Assembly: GCA_021018815.1 (NCBI GenBank)
Contig: JAITYX010000059.1
Location: 3,596,001-3,660,000, forward strand
Source of the DNA: Talinum fruticosum
Lineage: Eukaryota; Streptophyta; Magnoliopsida; Caryophyllales; Talinaceae
DNA: 64,000 nucleotides
Direction: 5' to 3'
Shown here: positions 26,334-38,072 of the stretch, piece by piece
Position numbering within the stretch: the first letter of the stretch is position 1
Layout: each line of letters opens with the position of its first letter
Made by a program: the position numbers and the translations under genes
Notes under the pieces: generated by a model
Seen by the model: the letters and a program-made list of their open reading frames with translations, nothing else
Told to the model about the DNA's origin: nothing
Databases searched by the model: none

Positions 26334-26921
26334 ATCCAAATCCCTTTAAGACATGACACATTTTAACAGAGGAAATTTAACTTTGTTTAAAAAAGGAGAG
26401 TTATGGAAATAGGAATAAATTTTAAAAAAGTAAATAAATAACGATCAGGGATAGATAACTATATAATTTGTACGCATGAACTCCATCCTAAAGGAAAACC
26501 TCCTTTTCTCTCATGAGTTGGCCGAAAAGAAAAAGGGGGCTTTCAACGTTAAATGCCGGTTAGCAATTAAAAAAATAAAATTGCGAGCACAAACAGCATA
26601 CTTACAAGCATCAATATGCTTACAAGCAACACTAAAAGAGCCACACCACAAATCTAACAGAAAAACCAACCTGTACAAGGCAAAAAACGGCAGCAAAGGA
26701 AGCAATATAAATTATTTACATATTATTTGCACTTACCATTATCATGCCTCTCTCTACCTTAAAACGTGCCCCCAAGTTCATCCCTCTACCTCTTTCTTTA
26801 TAACCGATCTCTTCTTGTCTTATTTCTTAATAGAAATCCAAGCACTTATCCAGCCAAACAACAAGCTCTTGGAACTCAAATCTCAATACATTTCAGAATT
26901 CAAAAAATCTGATACAAATTC
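26334..26921 (+). promoter_or_regulatory. Upstream region of ARM-repeat copy 2
   Basis: Contains the block AAACGTGCCCCCAAGTTCAT (from about 26762) shared with copy 1, followed by a TATA-like CTTTATAACC near 26796. The distance from this TATA-like motif to the ATG is about 125 bases, allowing a short leader. Confidence 0.45.
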
Positions 26922-29900
26922 ATGGATCACAATAGCACTCCTGAGGACGTGCATGGAAGTGTTCATTTGGAGATATCCGAACTCAAAAGGATCAGCGGCG
27001 ATGTGCATTCTGAGAGTGCCACCATTTTCGAGCCTAGACTCAGTAGCATTGGGAGGAGAGAGAGCGACGATGTATATCCCTATCCAGCATTAAACCCAGG
27101 GGTTCGTGCCCCAGAGAAGAAGCTGACTCTTTTTGCCCTCCGGCTTGCTTTGCTTGAGAAGTCAGCTACTGGGTTAGGAACCCTGAGCTTCATCTGGGCA
27201 ACCGTGGTTCTTCTTGGTGGGTTTGCGATAACCTTAGAAAACACGGATTTCTGGTTCATAACAATTATCCTCTTGATTGAAGGGACTAGGATTTTCAGCA
27301 GAAGCCATGAGATTGAGTGGCAACACCAGGCCACATGGTCATTTACAGAGTCTGGGATCAACAGTTTCCGGTTTCTGAAATTAAGCTCAAGCTCGGTCTG
27401 GAAATCTCTGACATCCATTTTCAAACCCATTTCATCAGAGAGCACAGATGATAGAAAGATAAAGGCAGCAGCTCCCACCAAGGGCGAGAGCCCAAAAAAT
27501 GGGATGGAAATCACCTCTTGACAAGAAGATGGGCAACCTCAGATGTGCCCGTGGTGCCTTATGCTTCATGGGTTTTCCTGGCGAGCAACATCAGCAAAAT
27601 TCTTCAGCTGCTCCAAATTGCAGCCGCAGTCACATGTGTTGTTCTCTCATTGATCAAGCTCATAGTTCAAAACTATGGAGAGATACAAAAAGGCGATACT
27701 GATAAGAGGAACAGAAAAGCTGCTTTGAGCATTTTCTATGGGTTAGCCTTGGCTGAAGCTTCATTATTTCTGCTTGAGAAAGTTTACTGGCAATATAAAG
27801 TAATCTGCTGTGAATTATTGGAAAAGGTGAAAGAAGAGTGCGAATTAGAGCCTTCAGGTATAGTCTCAGTCAGGAGATTCTTCTATGATGCATACTCAAA
27901 ATGTGTGGATGGAAGCATCTTTGACGGGTTGAAGATGGATATGGTCTCTTTTGCTATGGAGCTCCTGGGTTCCAGTTCACCTGATGAGCAGCTCATGGGA
28001 GGCCGGATTCTTCGAAGGTTTGCAATGAGTCCACGGTTTTCTGATGATACCCTGCAAAAAATAGGAATAACTTTTTCAACAGTGGAAAGATTGGTAGAAA
28101 TGTTGAACTGGAAAGAGCCACAAGATGAGGAGATTAGGAAAGCAGCGGCAGAAATCTTGTCCAAACTTGCAGGGAAAAAGCAGAATTCCCTACGAATTGC
28201 AGGGATTCCGGGTGCTCTGGAATCAATTTCCTCGCTCCTTTACAGTCACAGGACCTCCAGTTCAGTAGCTGAGGAAATCGGAGAAAAGAACATGATAATT
28301 GATCAAGAACATTATGACTTCTGGACTATCAATAATCTTGGACTTCTCATTCTTAAGAAGCTAGCTCGTGACCATGAAAACTGTGGGAAAATAGGGAACG
28401 CAAGGGGACTACTTCCAAAAATCATAGACTTCACACATGCAGAAGAGCGGCTTTTGAGAGGTGATAATGTAGCAGTATCTCAGATTCAAATGGTAAAAAG
28501 ATCTCTGCAAGTGGTAAAAATGCTAGCAAGCACAACAGGGGCCACAGGGAAACTACTCAGAAGAGAGATATCAGAGAACGTTTTCACAATCAGCAATGTC
28601 AGAGATATTTTACGGCATGGAGAAAAGCACCCTGAATTGCAAAACCTAGGAATTGAGATATTGACAAGTTTGGCCATGGAAGACGATGCAACAGAGAGGA
28701 TTGGAGGCACAGGTGGAATTCTTAAGGAGCTGCTGAACATATTCTTCAAAGACGACATGCCAGAACTGCAGAATTCTGTTAGAACTGCAGCTGGAGATGC
28801 ACTAGTCATGCTGGCACTGGAAAGCAAGCCGAATTGTCATCGCATCTTAAATCTGGGTGCACTCGAAAAGCTTGTGAAGGCTTTGGAAGTTAAATTACTT
28901 TGTGAAAATGCAGCAAGGATTTTAAGAAACTTGTGCACCTACAGTGCAGAGGATTGCTTTGTGGAGTTAAGGGAAGTCATGCCAGCAGCACCCACAGTAA
29001 GTCCCACTGGCTCCTCCAAAGACAAATTATTTATTGACTGGCGAAAACCATTCAATATGCCTAGAACATATGAACTGACCAGTATGGATGCGTCAAAGTG
29101 GGTTAATGCTATATGTTCACTTGGCTCCAGTTGGGCCGAGCCATTTCTAGTTCGAGTTATTTTCATATCCATAATATTTCAGATAAGGTGTGGTACAAGT
29201 GACATCACTAATTTTAATTAGACAGCTACTATCACTAGAAGTCAGGGTCAGATAGGTCCTATTTGGCTGAGTAACCAAGGATCAACTATAAATCATAAAA
29301 GTTCCACCTAGAAAGGGGTGTTTGGGAGGGGGTGTCAGATGTAGCAACCTTAACCCAGATTAAATAGAATTGATTGCCTAATACTCTATAGAAAGGATGC
29401 ATAGGGCAGTTTAGAGAGGCATGTGCCATTATCAGGTTAGACCAACATCAGGTATGGTCCAATTGGGTCACATTATAATAGGGTAGAGTTGAAACTTGAA
29501 ATCAGATTATCTTGTTTCAAGTTAAGTTCAGGTTGGTATTTCAGGTACAGTTACCGTGTTTTGAGTTTTATCAGCCTAGTTCATGTTGACTCACCATGTC
29601 TGAATATGCTTATTCATTCGTTCGTCAAGCTCAGCTAATCAAATGTACGGCAAAGGACAAGTTCATATTCCTTATCTGTTCTGCAGGTCCTCAAGGGAAT
29701 TGTTTCAAAAGAGGACAAATTACAGGAAGTAACGGTTGGGCTAGCAGCACGTGCTTTCAAGTTCATGACTTACGAAGAATTGATTGAGAAATCTGGAATA
29801 AAAGAAGAAAAGCTAGCTGAAGTATTAGTCGAGATTCTCAAGAAACATCAATATCCTCCTACCAGGTTTCCCAGAATACGCAGATTCACAATTGAACTTG

Positions 29901-30099
29901 CAATTTGGATGATGAGGGACCAAAAAATATTCACATTTTCAAGAATCTAGAACTGAAGAAGGAGCTGGAGAATGTTCTAGACACCACATCAGAGCTAGAG
30001 AGCTTCAACATATTTTCAGGCCCAGTAGGTTTAAGCAGATACAAAACAAGCATGGAATCATTAGTCAAAACAGCACTGAGCCTCCTGGAAAATGAGTGA
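26922..30099 (+). CDS. Membrane-anchored ARM-repeat protein, tandem copy 2
   Basis: Paralogue of the upstream gene with the same two-exon structure: 26922-28996 and 29687-30099, with the splice site at the same codon. About 829 residues. Hydrophobic segments lie at about 84-104 and 108-124, with two more near 215-245 and 262-285, then a long alpha-helical ARM-like region. A conserved C-terminal block includes RFPRIRRFTIELAIWMMRDQ. Two single-base losses break the frame: in A3 at 27508-27510 and in A6 at 29922-29927. Each is an A-run shorter by one than needed, and copy 1 supplies the intact reading at both places. Copy 1's own breaks lie elsewhere, which argues against shared pseudogenisation. 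Function is unknown; membrane attachment is inferred from the hydrophobic segments. Confidence 0.9.
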
Positions 30100-31756
30100 A
30101 AGCCAAAGGCTTCAAACTACATGTAAACAGTTCTGTTTTCCCTCTTTCTTTCTTGATTCATTTATTTATTTATTTCATTTATCCACTGCTAAACTTCAAA
30201 GCAATTGTGACATTGATCACACAGCATTGGCAAACTGATGTATGTAGGAGAACCCCCCCAAAAAAAAAAGCAAATCTGTTTTAACAACCAAGACAATGTA
30301 TTGTGTCAACAGTTAAATTTAAAATTCTTTGAATTTTATGTATTGTTATTTACAGGCATAACCAAAACAGATGGTTGACAAGCACAGACTCAACATGAAA
30401 TCTTTTAGAGTTTTGGGGTTATTTCACTAGAAAAGAGGAAAATTTGTGCACTTTAATATTTAGGTTAATAGTGGTGTAACATGTGTAAATTTCTCAAGGC
30501 AGAGAACTCCTATTAGGAATGAAGAAATCATGATAAATTCGTAAATTGCATTATGATGCAGAAAATCAGCACCCATGTACATTCATGAAGTTGACATGTA
30601 TATTTTTTTCTTTTGGCAAGGGTAAATGCTGTAAATGATTTCGATATATGTCCCTTCTTACCCAACTTCTTCACAATTTCCCTTTCCCCCAATTCATTAG
30701 AAATTTTTACCAAGAACCCTTTTTCTTTGTGGGGGGTTGGGGGGTGTTGTAGCCTGTTTGAGAGTTTGCTTGGGTCAATTGGAACACCTCTTTACTTATA
30801 GGGTTAAGATTGTCTATATATGGATCTCCGGACACAGTACGATGTCAAAACACAGAGCAGGTGGTTGTGATTGTATTATAAGCAGCGTTACTTGGACCAG
30901 GCCATAATGATATCCAATTGTATGGACACGAGTCTATGTTTCATGTCCTACCCTTTTTTAACAATAGTGTTCTTTGTCTGTTGCATAACGCTGCAGTGTA
31001 CTTCAAGCAATGTTTACAAGGTGATCGCAATAGACCTGGGCAAGAGATGGGGGTTTAGGAGAGAAATTTCAAAAATTAAGAAAGGGGAGGGCATCATAGT
31101 GTTGGGTTCTATAAACCTAGGATTATGATATGCTTTGCTAGTAAAATGATATAATTTGTATACCCAAGGTGCAGATTACAAGTGAGTTAGAAATCCTAGA
31201 ACGTGTATATCCCTTTCCCCAGTAGAGATGCCACCCATAATCAACTAACTATACAACTCCACATCAATCAAACAGGAGAACAAAGAGAACCAATAAAGAT
31301 CACACAATGCCCATCAATTGGAAAGTCAGTCTCAAAAACCCAGAAACTGGATACTACTTAAACAAGCTAAATTCCAATAGTAACTCTGAATTGTAATGAA
31401 CAGTATTTTTTTGCCAAAATTTTCGATTATAGATTAGATACATAACAATCTATCATAAATTACATTATTATATACTCCCTAATTTCATAAGCAGAAGTAG
31501 GAGTATATATACAAAGTTTCAGTTCATAGAAATTGAATTACATATAAAAGATCATGAATCGAAGCCATCCAAATGCGAAAAGACAAGAGAAAGCAATACC
31601 TGAAAAATTCAAATTGATTTATCAAATCAGTAAGACTGGATTCCCGATTTCGCACTCTCCAATTTTAGTACCCAGAACACAACCATCACTATTCACTTCT
31701 CTCACTCCTTTCAACAAAGTTCCATATTATGTTTTGGAGAAATTTAAAAAGCATAA
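30100..31756. other. Intergenic spacer between ARM-repeat copy 2 and the tRNA gene
   Basis: Contains the probable 3' UTR of copy 2 and AT-rich spacer with a G-rich tract near 30730-30745 and a small TACTCCCT...AGGAGTA inverted pair near 31473-31505. No supported gene. Confidence 0.35.
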
Positions 31757-31828
31757 TCCGTTGTCGTCCAGCGGTTAGGATATCTGGCTTTCACCCAGGA
31801 GACCCGGGTTCGATTCCCGGCAACGGAA
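31757..31828 (+). tRNA. trnE-TTC: tRNA-Glu (anticodon TTC)
   Basis: A complete 72-base cloverleaf. Acceptor strands TCCGTTG and CAACGGA pair perfectly. The anticodon loop reads CTTTCAC with anticodon TTC. The B box GGTTCGATTCC is intact, and no intron is present. A T-rich Pol III terminator (TTTTT) follows directly. Nuclear cytosolic type, decoding GAA and GAG. Confidence 0.96.
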
Positions 31829-33395
31829 TTTTTATTTTGTTTTTCCCTGGGATAGACCTAACATTCAGGTTATTCAATTCAGTTTCGGGCTGAGTTACTC
31901 CGTATCGGGTTCTGTTTCAGGTCACTCCTTTTTTGATCCAATAAGCTTGCCTTGCAAAGAAAATCAGTATGAAAAAAAATGTCTAGTTTCGATTCGGTCC
32001 AGTGCAGATCGAATCTAATTTAGGTCAATTTTGAGTTTGTTATTTTAGTTGTTTCAGGTGTCGCGTTGAGTATGAATTTAGGTCATTCAAGTCGGGTTAG
32101 TTTTGCGAGTTAGTTTTGCGAGATTTATTTCGGAGTATTTGCTTGGAAAAGGTAGGTGTATTTTTCAAAGGAGATTTGTTTTGGGAGGAGCAGTGGGAAA
32201 ATTTTGGTTTATTTTAAGGTGTAATAGGCAACTTTCCTCCCATTTCAAAAAAAAAAATAAAAAAATAGGCAACTTTCCTTTAGTTTAACCCAACGGAGAA
32301 GGGGGATGGTCGAGTTTCACGGTTGAACCTCAAAGACTAATTATGACTGATTTTATTCTCGTCGTATGAAAATTGTAATCTTACATGTTTTAAATTTGGA
32401 TCTTTCTGTCGGGGAAGCACCACATGACCATTCCAGCTTCCTAAATCAGAAGTTGGATTGATTAGTTGAAGATAAAACATTTTAAATATAAGCAATGGAT
32501 TTTCTTAATAGTTTGGCCTTTTAAAGGTCATCAAAGGATAATATGGGGAACGAGTTATGTTTGCCCCAAATTCTATGATTGAATGGATGGTAGATTAGAG
32601 ACTCGGTCCAATTCTTCACTTCAAAGGAAAGACTTTCTCTGCAACTAAATACATTCTTTAATCATTATGTATTCATCCTGACTGAGGCATTAAGATTTCC
32701 ATGGTTAGGGTTTGATGTATGAGATGCATATACCATCCTATTAAAATGTGTATATCTTGATGCTGAAAGCATTATCATTGAAGGTGTCAATGTTGCAGAT
32801 CTCATATTTCTGTATGGTGAAATCCTTCATGCGATAAAAAAATGACACTAAAAATGTCGTAATTCCAAATCTATAAATCTGGGCTACCATATGGTAAGTT
32901 ACTTTTATCTTCAAAAGGAACTAGATTCCTTCCCCCTTCTTCGCTATCTTAGCGGATCCATTTTGATTTTTCAACCAGTTGGAAACACCCCACCACCACA
33001 GTGAAGTCAGCTACATTTTTGGTAGCTAACCTCTACAATCATGCCGTGCAATCACTAAAAAGATCATGCCTATTCTCAACAGTGAACTATATACTTTCAG
33101 GGCAAGGGGTGGGTGGGGGAGTGGGTGGAAGGAGAGAGAGAACAGATGCTCAAATTATGAGTTGGATAATAATCAAACTCCAGGTTGTTTAATAGTCGTA
33201 CAAATAATAGCAGCAGCATTCAAGAAAGGTACAATGGGCTGAAAATTCCAAGTCCTTTCTTCTTGACATTCAAACACAGACTCTGCAACAAATTAAAAAA
33301 TTGGATACTCTGAAAACGCCACAAGCCTGCCTCGGACTGGGACAATGAAAAAACCAAACAATATGATTTTGTGGAAGATTTAGATTTCTCTCAAT
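31829..33395. other. Intergenic spacer downstream of the PTI1-like kinase
   Basis: Begins with the tRNA terminator. Around 31855-32100 are GGGTT/CGGGTT-type motifs suggesting an old transposon. A 16-bp direct repeat flanks a small A-rich insert at 32223-32279, and a G-rich run lies at about 33100-33132. The part nearest 33395 probably includes the kinase 3' UTR. Confidence 0.4.
32223..32279. repeat. 16-bp direct repeat flanking a 25-bp A-rich insert
   Basis: AATAGGCAACTTTCCT occurs at 32223-32238 and again at 32264-32279. Between them is 25 bp ending in a nearly pure A tract. This has the form of a target-site duplication around a severely 5'-truncated poly(A) retroposon, but the insert is too short to assign. 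Confidence 0.55.
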
Positions 33396-33970
33396 TTAAG
33401 CATCACTAGCAGGAGCCGGGGCTGGCGGCTTCATCAGGGGCTGAAGGGCTTTCACCACAATGCTCATGTTCGGCCTGAACTCTGCTTCATACTGAACACA
33501 AAGAGCCGCAACAGCAGCCAGCTGCATCACATTATAACAAGTTCCCACAACATTTCAGCAAAAATAACCAAATATCAATCATCATAATAACAAGCTCCCA
33601 CACCGTTTTAGCAAAAATAGCCAAATATCAATCATAATAACAAGCTCCCACACCGTTTTAGCCAAAAAACCAAATATCAATCATAGCGCCTTGGAAAGGG
33701 GAATGCAAAGTGCAAATCTAGCAATAGGTTGTACAATTCAGATTCAGGACCAGTTTTTGGCTTCATGACTCAAGGCAGTGTAGTTATAATTGTGGTCGAG
33801 TTGATGGAAGTCCAAGTTTACCATGACAGGTACGAGCAATTGGTGCTGAAACTTCAAGTTGGGTTGACTGGAGTTCAAGTCAAAATCAGTTTGACCTATT
33901 TGGGGCCAGGCTTCAAGTTCTTTTTTTGCATGTGTGTGTGCAGTTGTTTTTTTTTTTGGGGGGTGGGTTT

Positions 33971-34017
<47 letters not shown>

Positions 34018-37000
34018 CCTTAGCAACTCCTTTAGCAGGGTAATCCTTCAATCTTGGATCAACACATTGCTTAACTTTGTCTTCGCTCAGCCTTGGAGTC
34101 GCCTGATGACATAAGAAAGACACATTAGCACAATGAACAAGATGGCCAATCTTAATTTGAAAAAGACGCGCTACTGACCCATGTGACCAAACTTTGCTGA
34201 CCACGAGGCATAGTGTGATCCACAGGTTTACGGCCAGTGAGAAGCTCCAGAAGAACAACCCCAAAACTGTACACATCGCTCTTCTGTGTCAACTGTCCAG
34301 TCATTGCATACCTGGAGACAATTGTAGATGGTTCAGTAAAATCCCAGATAGCCAAGTAGCTATTAGTGAAGCAAAACACTGTCTACCGAAAATTTTGGTT
34401 TCACAAATTACTCTATAGAAACAAAGGATCTATAAAACCCCCAAAAGGTGATTTGCACACATTATCAGCTGCCAACATAACTACATGAGCTTCAATTAAA
34501 ATATGCCTGCTTTTCTTATGAGGGAATCAAACCACAAAGATTAAATGTAAAGATAATCACTCTGGTGCATGGTAGCCAAAGGTGCCCAAAACTCTGGTAG
34601 AGTGGAGACGAGCAGCCATATCAGGAGCCTGATTCGAAAGGTTGAAATCAGCTATCTTGGCCCTGAAGTCCTCAAACAAGAGCACATTGCTAGATCTGAT
34701 ATCTCTGTGAATGATACCAGGCTGAACTTTCTCATGGAGATACTCCAATCCCCTTGCAGCATCAACTGCAATTCTTACTCGCTGCATCCAGTCAAGCACT
34801 GGACCAGGTTGTGCACCTTGGACACCTTTCCTTCCTGCAATAAAAAGTATTTAAAGAACAGTTTTTTGATTATATTACCAGAAGCCTTATGAAAGTGATG
34901 GAGATGTCAATCAACATTTGAAAACATATCATACCATGCAAAATATCATGCAAGGATCCCATGGTAGCAAACTCATAAGCTAATACCCGCATATTTCCCT
35001 CCACACAGTAGCCTAGCAGCTCAACAAAGTTCTCATGTTTCAGTGTTGAGACCCTAGCAACCTACAAAGACCAATTATTACAGGAAACACAGTTAGATTG
35101 AAAAACTACTACATCAGTATCAAATATTGCAGTAATAGTCACATATGTTAACTAATTTTGGGGAAAATAAGGAGAAAGGTCAAGTGCAGTCAGGCAGACC
35201 TGAGCTAAAAACTCCGAATTAGATTCCGGCTCTTGTGAAACATCAAGCTTTTTCACAGCAACTGCCTTTCCATTTTCCAATGTCGCATAATATACTCGTC
35301 CATAGGAGCCTTCTCCTATTAATGCTTTGGATCCAAAGTTGTCAGTTTTCTCCTGAAGCTCATCTAGGGACAAGGCAGGTACTTCAATTGGAGGTGGTGC
35401 TGCCTTCTGAGCTTCTTCTTTTACTGGTGCTGTAGCCTTTGGGTTCTTTTGGGCTTCTGATATTATCAACAATAAAAACATAAAGTTAGAAGAACATCAA
35501 TCATCTGTATGAAAGCAACACAGGTTTTTTTGGGGGGGTTTGAATCTCCACCCAAATGCAACCACCAAACACTACATTGGAGAAACGGAAAGTCATTTCA
35601 GTTCCAAGTAACCATAACCTTAAAAAAAGGGCTTCCATAAGTTGTATTTGAACTGACTATTGACTGAAGGTGGTGCATACCCCATTAGACCACCTGTTTG
35701 GTAGTTTATTAAATCAATCTACTGCAACAGGACAAATGAACATGTTCTCTTCAAACATTATCTGTGTACCTTTAGAAATTCTGTCAACAGCAATTCCAAG
35801 ACAAAGATGCTTTCATTTATATTCTCACTCAAATCAGGAGGATAAGGAGCTAGAGCCAAGCCAAAATTATAAGGTATGGAGGAAGACAATTGTATCCTGG
35901 GGGTTTAGATTAAGAGAAAGGAGAGAGAATATATCAAGATAGATGTCTTGATTCAGCACTTTTAATTTAAAAAAATTCATATCTGACTTTTCCGCCTAAG
36001 CACACAAATTGAAAACTGAACCAAGTCAAAGGCTTAGTGTCATGAAAATAGTGTGTCAATGCAATTGAAAAGTGCACAAATGCAGCATGAGTGCAATAAC
36101 GATATGTTATTTAGTAAGCACACCACAAGTGCATCTTTAAAGATATCAAGCATATCAGATATGTGTAAACTTAATAGAGAAGCATGTACCATCATGAACA
36201 GAAAATCTAGCATTTGTGTTTTACAACTCGCCATGACTAAGAGTGGTCTAAAAGAGCTTATCAAGAGCAGAATACCAAAGCTGAGCTCACAACTCACAAG
36301 CCATTCTCAATGACGCTGAGCTTGTACCATTCTGTGTTATGATCCTCAGGCCTCAAGAAAATGGCATGCCAAATGATACTATGAAACGAGCAAGCAACTA
36401 GTATTGACATGACAATATCATACAAATTATAATTGTGGCTAGCTACAAAACCTAGGTTACAAATCATATCACCTCAAGTTCCCCACCCAAACACATGACA
36501 ATCCAACATGAGTAATTGCAGTTGCCTCATCATTTTGAGGCTAAGACAAAAAGCTTCTCACAAAAAATGGCCAAGTCCAACAAAGACACTCATCTCAATG
36601 TTCAAAGCACAAAGCTCAAACGTGGGTATGACTGAGTTTTAATTACTAATACAGCCTCAAAAACTGACTCGAAGTTCCACAGAAGTGGTGCCACAAAAAA
36701 ACAGCTCATAAACATTCTAGCTTCAAAAATTTCATCATTGTTCACCATAGACAAAGAAAGAAACAGAATTAACACACTCAAACATTGTTAATTCTTTAAG
36801 CCATTAAAAACATAGAACATACTATCCACATTGGTGTTTGGGATTTTAAGTTGCTCGTCACTTTGATGGTGAGACTCATCTACTTGACAAGTACAACAGA
36901 GCCACTTCCGCATCCTTGATGGCCTTCTCAAATGCAGATCGTCTTTTGTGTTTCCGTCCAGTCGTACAAAGTAGCCAGGAGGCGGTGCATGTGCCTAAAA

Positions 37001-37362
37001 CCATCAGACCAAAATCTTCTCATCAGTCGAATTTACTATAATTCCAATTAAATAATATGAATACACCAAATCACGAATGATAGGACATATCAAAAACCAT
37101 AGAACACACATATTATTGCAACAAATTGACGGATTCACATGAAATCACATACATAAAATCCCTAATAATGATTCGCCCATTTCACCATCTTTCAATTAAT
37201 CAATACTATGACAAACAAAGACAATGATTTTGACTGATAAACAGACGAATTTACACATAAAGAGCAACCAATGAAACAAGAAAAAGAAATGTCTAATCAG
37301 AAGAAAGGGGATCCACTAATCCTCACCACATAACCAGCACGTTTCTGAAAGATATCGTCCAT
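33396..37362 (-). CDS. PTI1-like: PTI1-like receptor-like cytoplasmic kinase
   Basis: A Ser/Thr kinase of the RLCK-VIII group; PTI1-type kinases act in immune and oxidative-stress signalling at the plasma membrane. Eight coding exons: 37362-37327, 36994-36823, 35456-35200, 35061-34935, 34834-34561, 34311-34179, 34102-34019 and 33521-33396. They join with GT-AG borders in frame to give 402 residues. Cys45, Cys46 and Cys48 in the N-terminal leader are likely palmitoylation sites. The glycine loop is IGEGSYGRV at 116-124 and the ATP-binding lysine is Lys138. HRDIRSSNV is the catalytic loop. The metal-binding motif reads DFN rather than DFG, which is typical of PTI1-like kinases. The tail is Pro/Ala-rich. 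No frame break is seen. The first coding exon is only 36 bases and is the least certain part. Confidence 0.92.
33538..33686. repeat. Tandem repeat, about 50 bp x 3, in the last PTI1-like intron
   Basis: Three consecutive copies of a unit beginning ACAAGCTCCCACACCG and ending AAATATCAATCATAATA. Copy 1 is the most diverged; copies 2 and 3 are nearly identical. The array lies between the last two coding exons of the kinase gene. Confidence 0.8.
33974..34013. repeat. (AG)n microsatellite beside a splice donor
   Basis: About 19 AG units. On the gene strand it is a (CT)n run beginning a few bases after the donor of the exon ending at 34019 (AAG|GTCTCC). The gene's other introns do not start with such a tract. 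Confidence 0.9.
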
Positions 37363-38060
37363 CAATAACCACGGATTCCCAATTCACAAAATCAAGAATA
37401 ATCAAACAACTTCTTCAAGGGGGTATCCGAAATTCCGAAGTAACTTTTCAACTGTCGAAACTTTGTCAAGCCAAAAGCAAATAAAAATACCTGTGAAATG
37501 ATTCACAGAGAACGGGAGAATTCCCAAAAAAATACAAAACCCAGAATCGAATTTCCTTCGTAACCCTAAAAACAAAATCCGAAACAATCAAAGAAGATTC
37601 CAATTGGAATCGGGACCCCAAGAAAGCAGAAGGGCAGAAGGGGAGGGGGAATAAGACACGTTAAAACGAAAGCCCTCGACGGAGAAGACCCAAATAACAG
37701 AGAGGAGAGAGAGTGACATCGAATATGAGTTGGATAATCAAATAACAAACAGTACTTTAAGAGAAGCATGCATACCTGGTCTGGCCAAGGGGGTAGAGAG
37801 AGAAAGGGACAGAGGCAGGACGGCAATGAATTGGAAATTAGAATTGAATTTTTGGGGTTTCAGCTTTTGGGTAAGCAAAGGAAGAAAGGAAAGAAGGGAG
37901 GAGAGAGAGAGAGAGAGAGAGAGGAAGGAGACAGATGGGCAACAGTAGACAACAGGGCGGCCAAGGCTTTAATTAGAAGCAAAATACAAGCCAAGCCAAA
38001 CCAAAGGCCAAAGGATGGCAAAGGAAGGAAGCAAAGATGGGGTCTTTCTCTCTCTTGCTT
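37363..38060 (-). promoter_or_regulatory. 5' leader and probable leader intron of the PTI1-like gene
   Basis: A donor-like CCAG|GTATGC at 37776/37775 (gene strand) suggests a non-coding first exon from about 38035 to 37776, followed by a leader intron. The acceptor is not certain. A (GA)n tract lies at 37901-37923. No coding sequence supported. Confidence 0.4.
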
Positions 38061-38072
38061 TATATATAAAGA
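38059..38072 (-). promoter_or_regulatory. TATA box of the PTI1-like gene
   Basis: The palindromic TTTATATATAAAG is flanked on both sides by CT/GA-rich sequence, a classical plant core-promoter arrangement. Transcription would start about 30 bases further along the minus strand, near 38030, which matches the inferred leader exon. Confidence 0.55.

Noticed and set aside
26476..27093. A 205-residue open frame just upstream of and overlapping ARM-repeat copy 2
   Set aside because: It overlaps the real start of the ARM gene in another frame and its 3' part is a shifted reading of that gene. Low-complexity translation with no family features.
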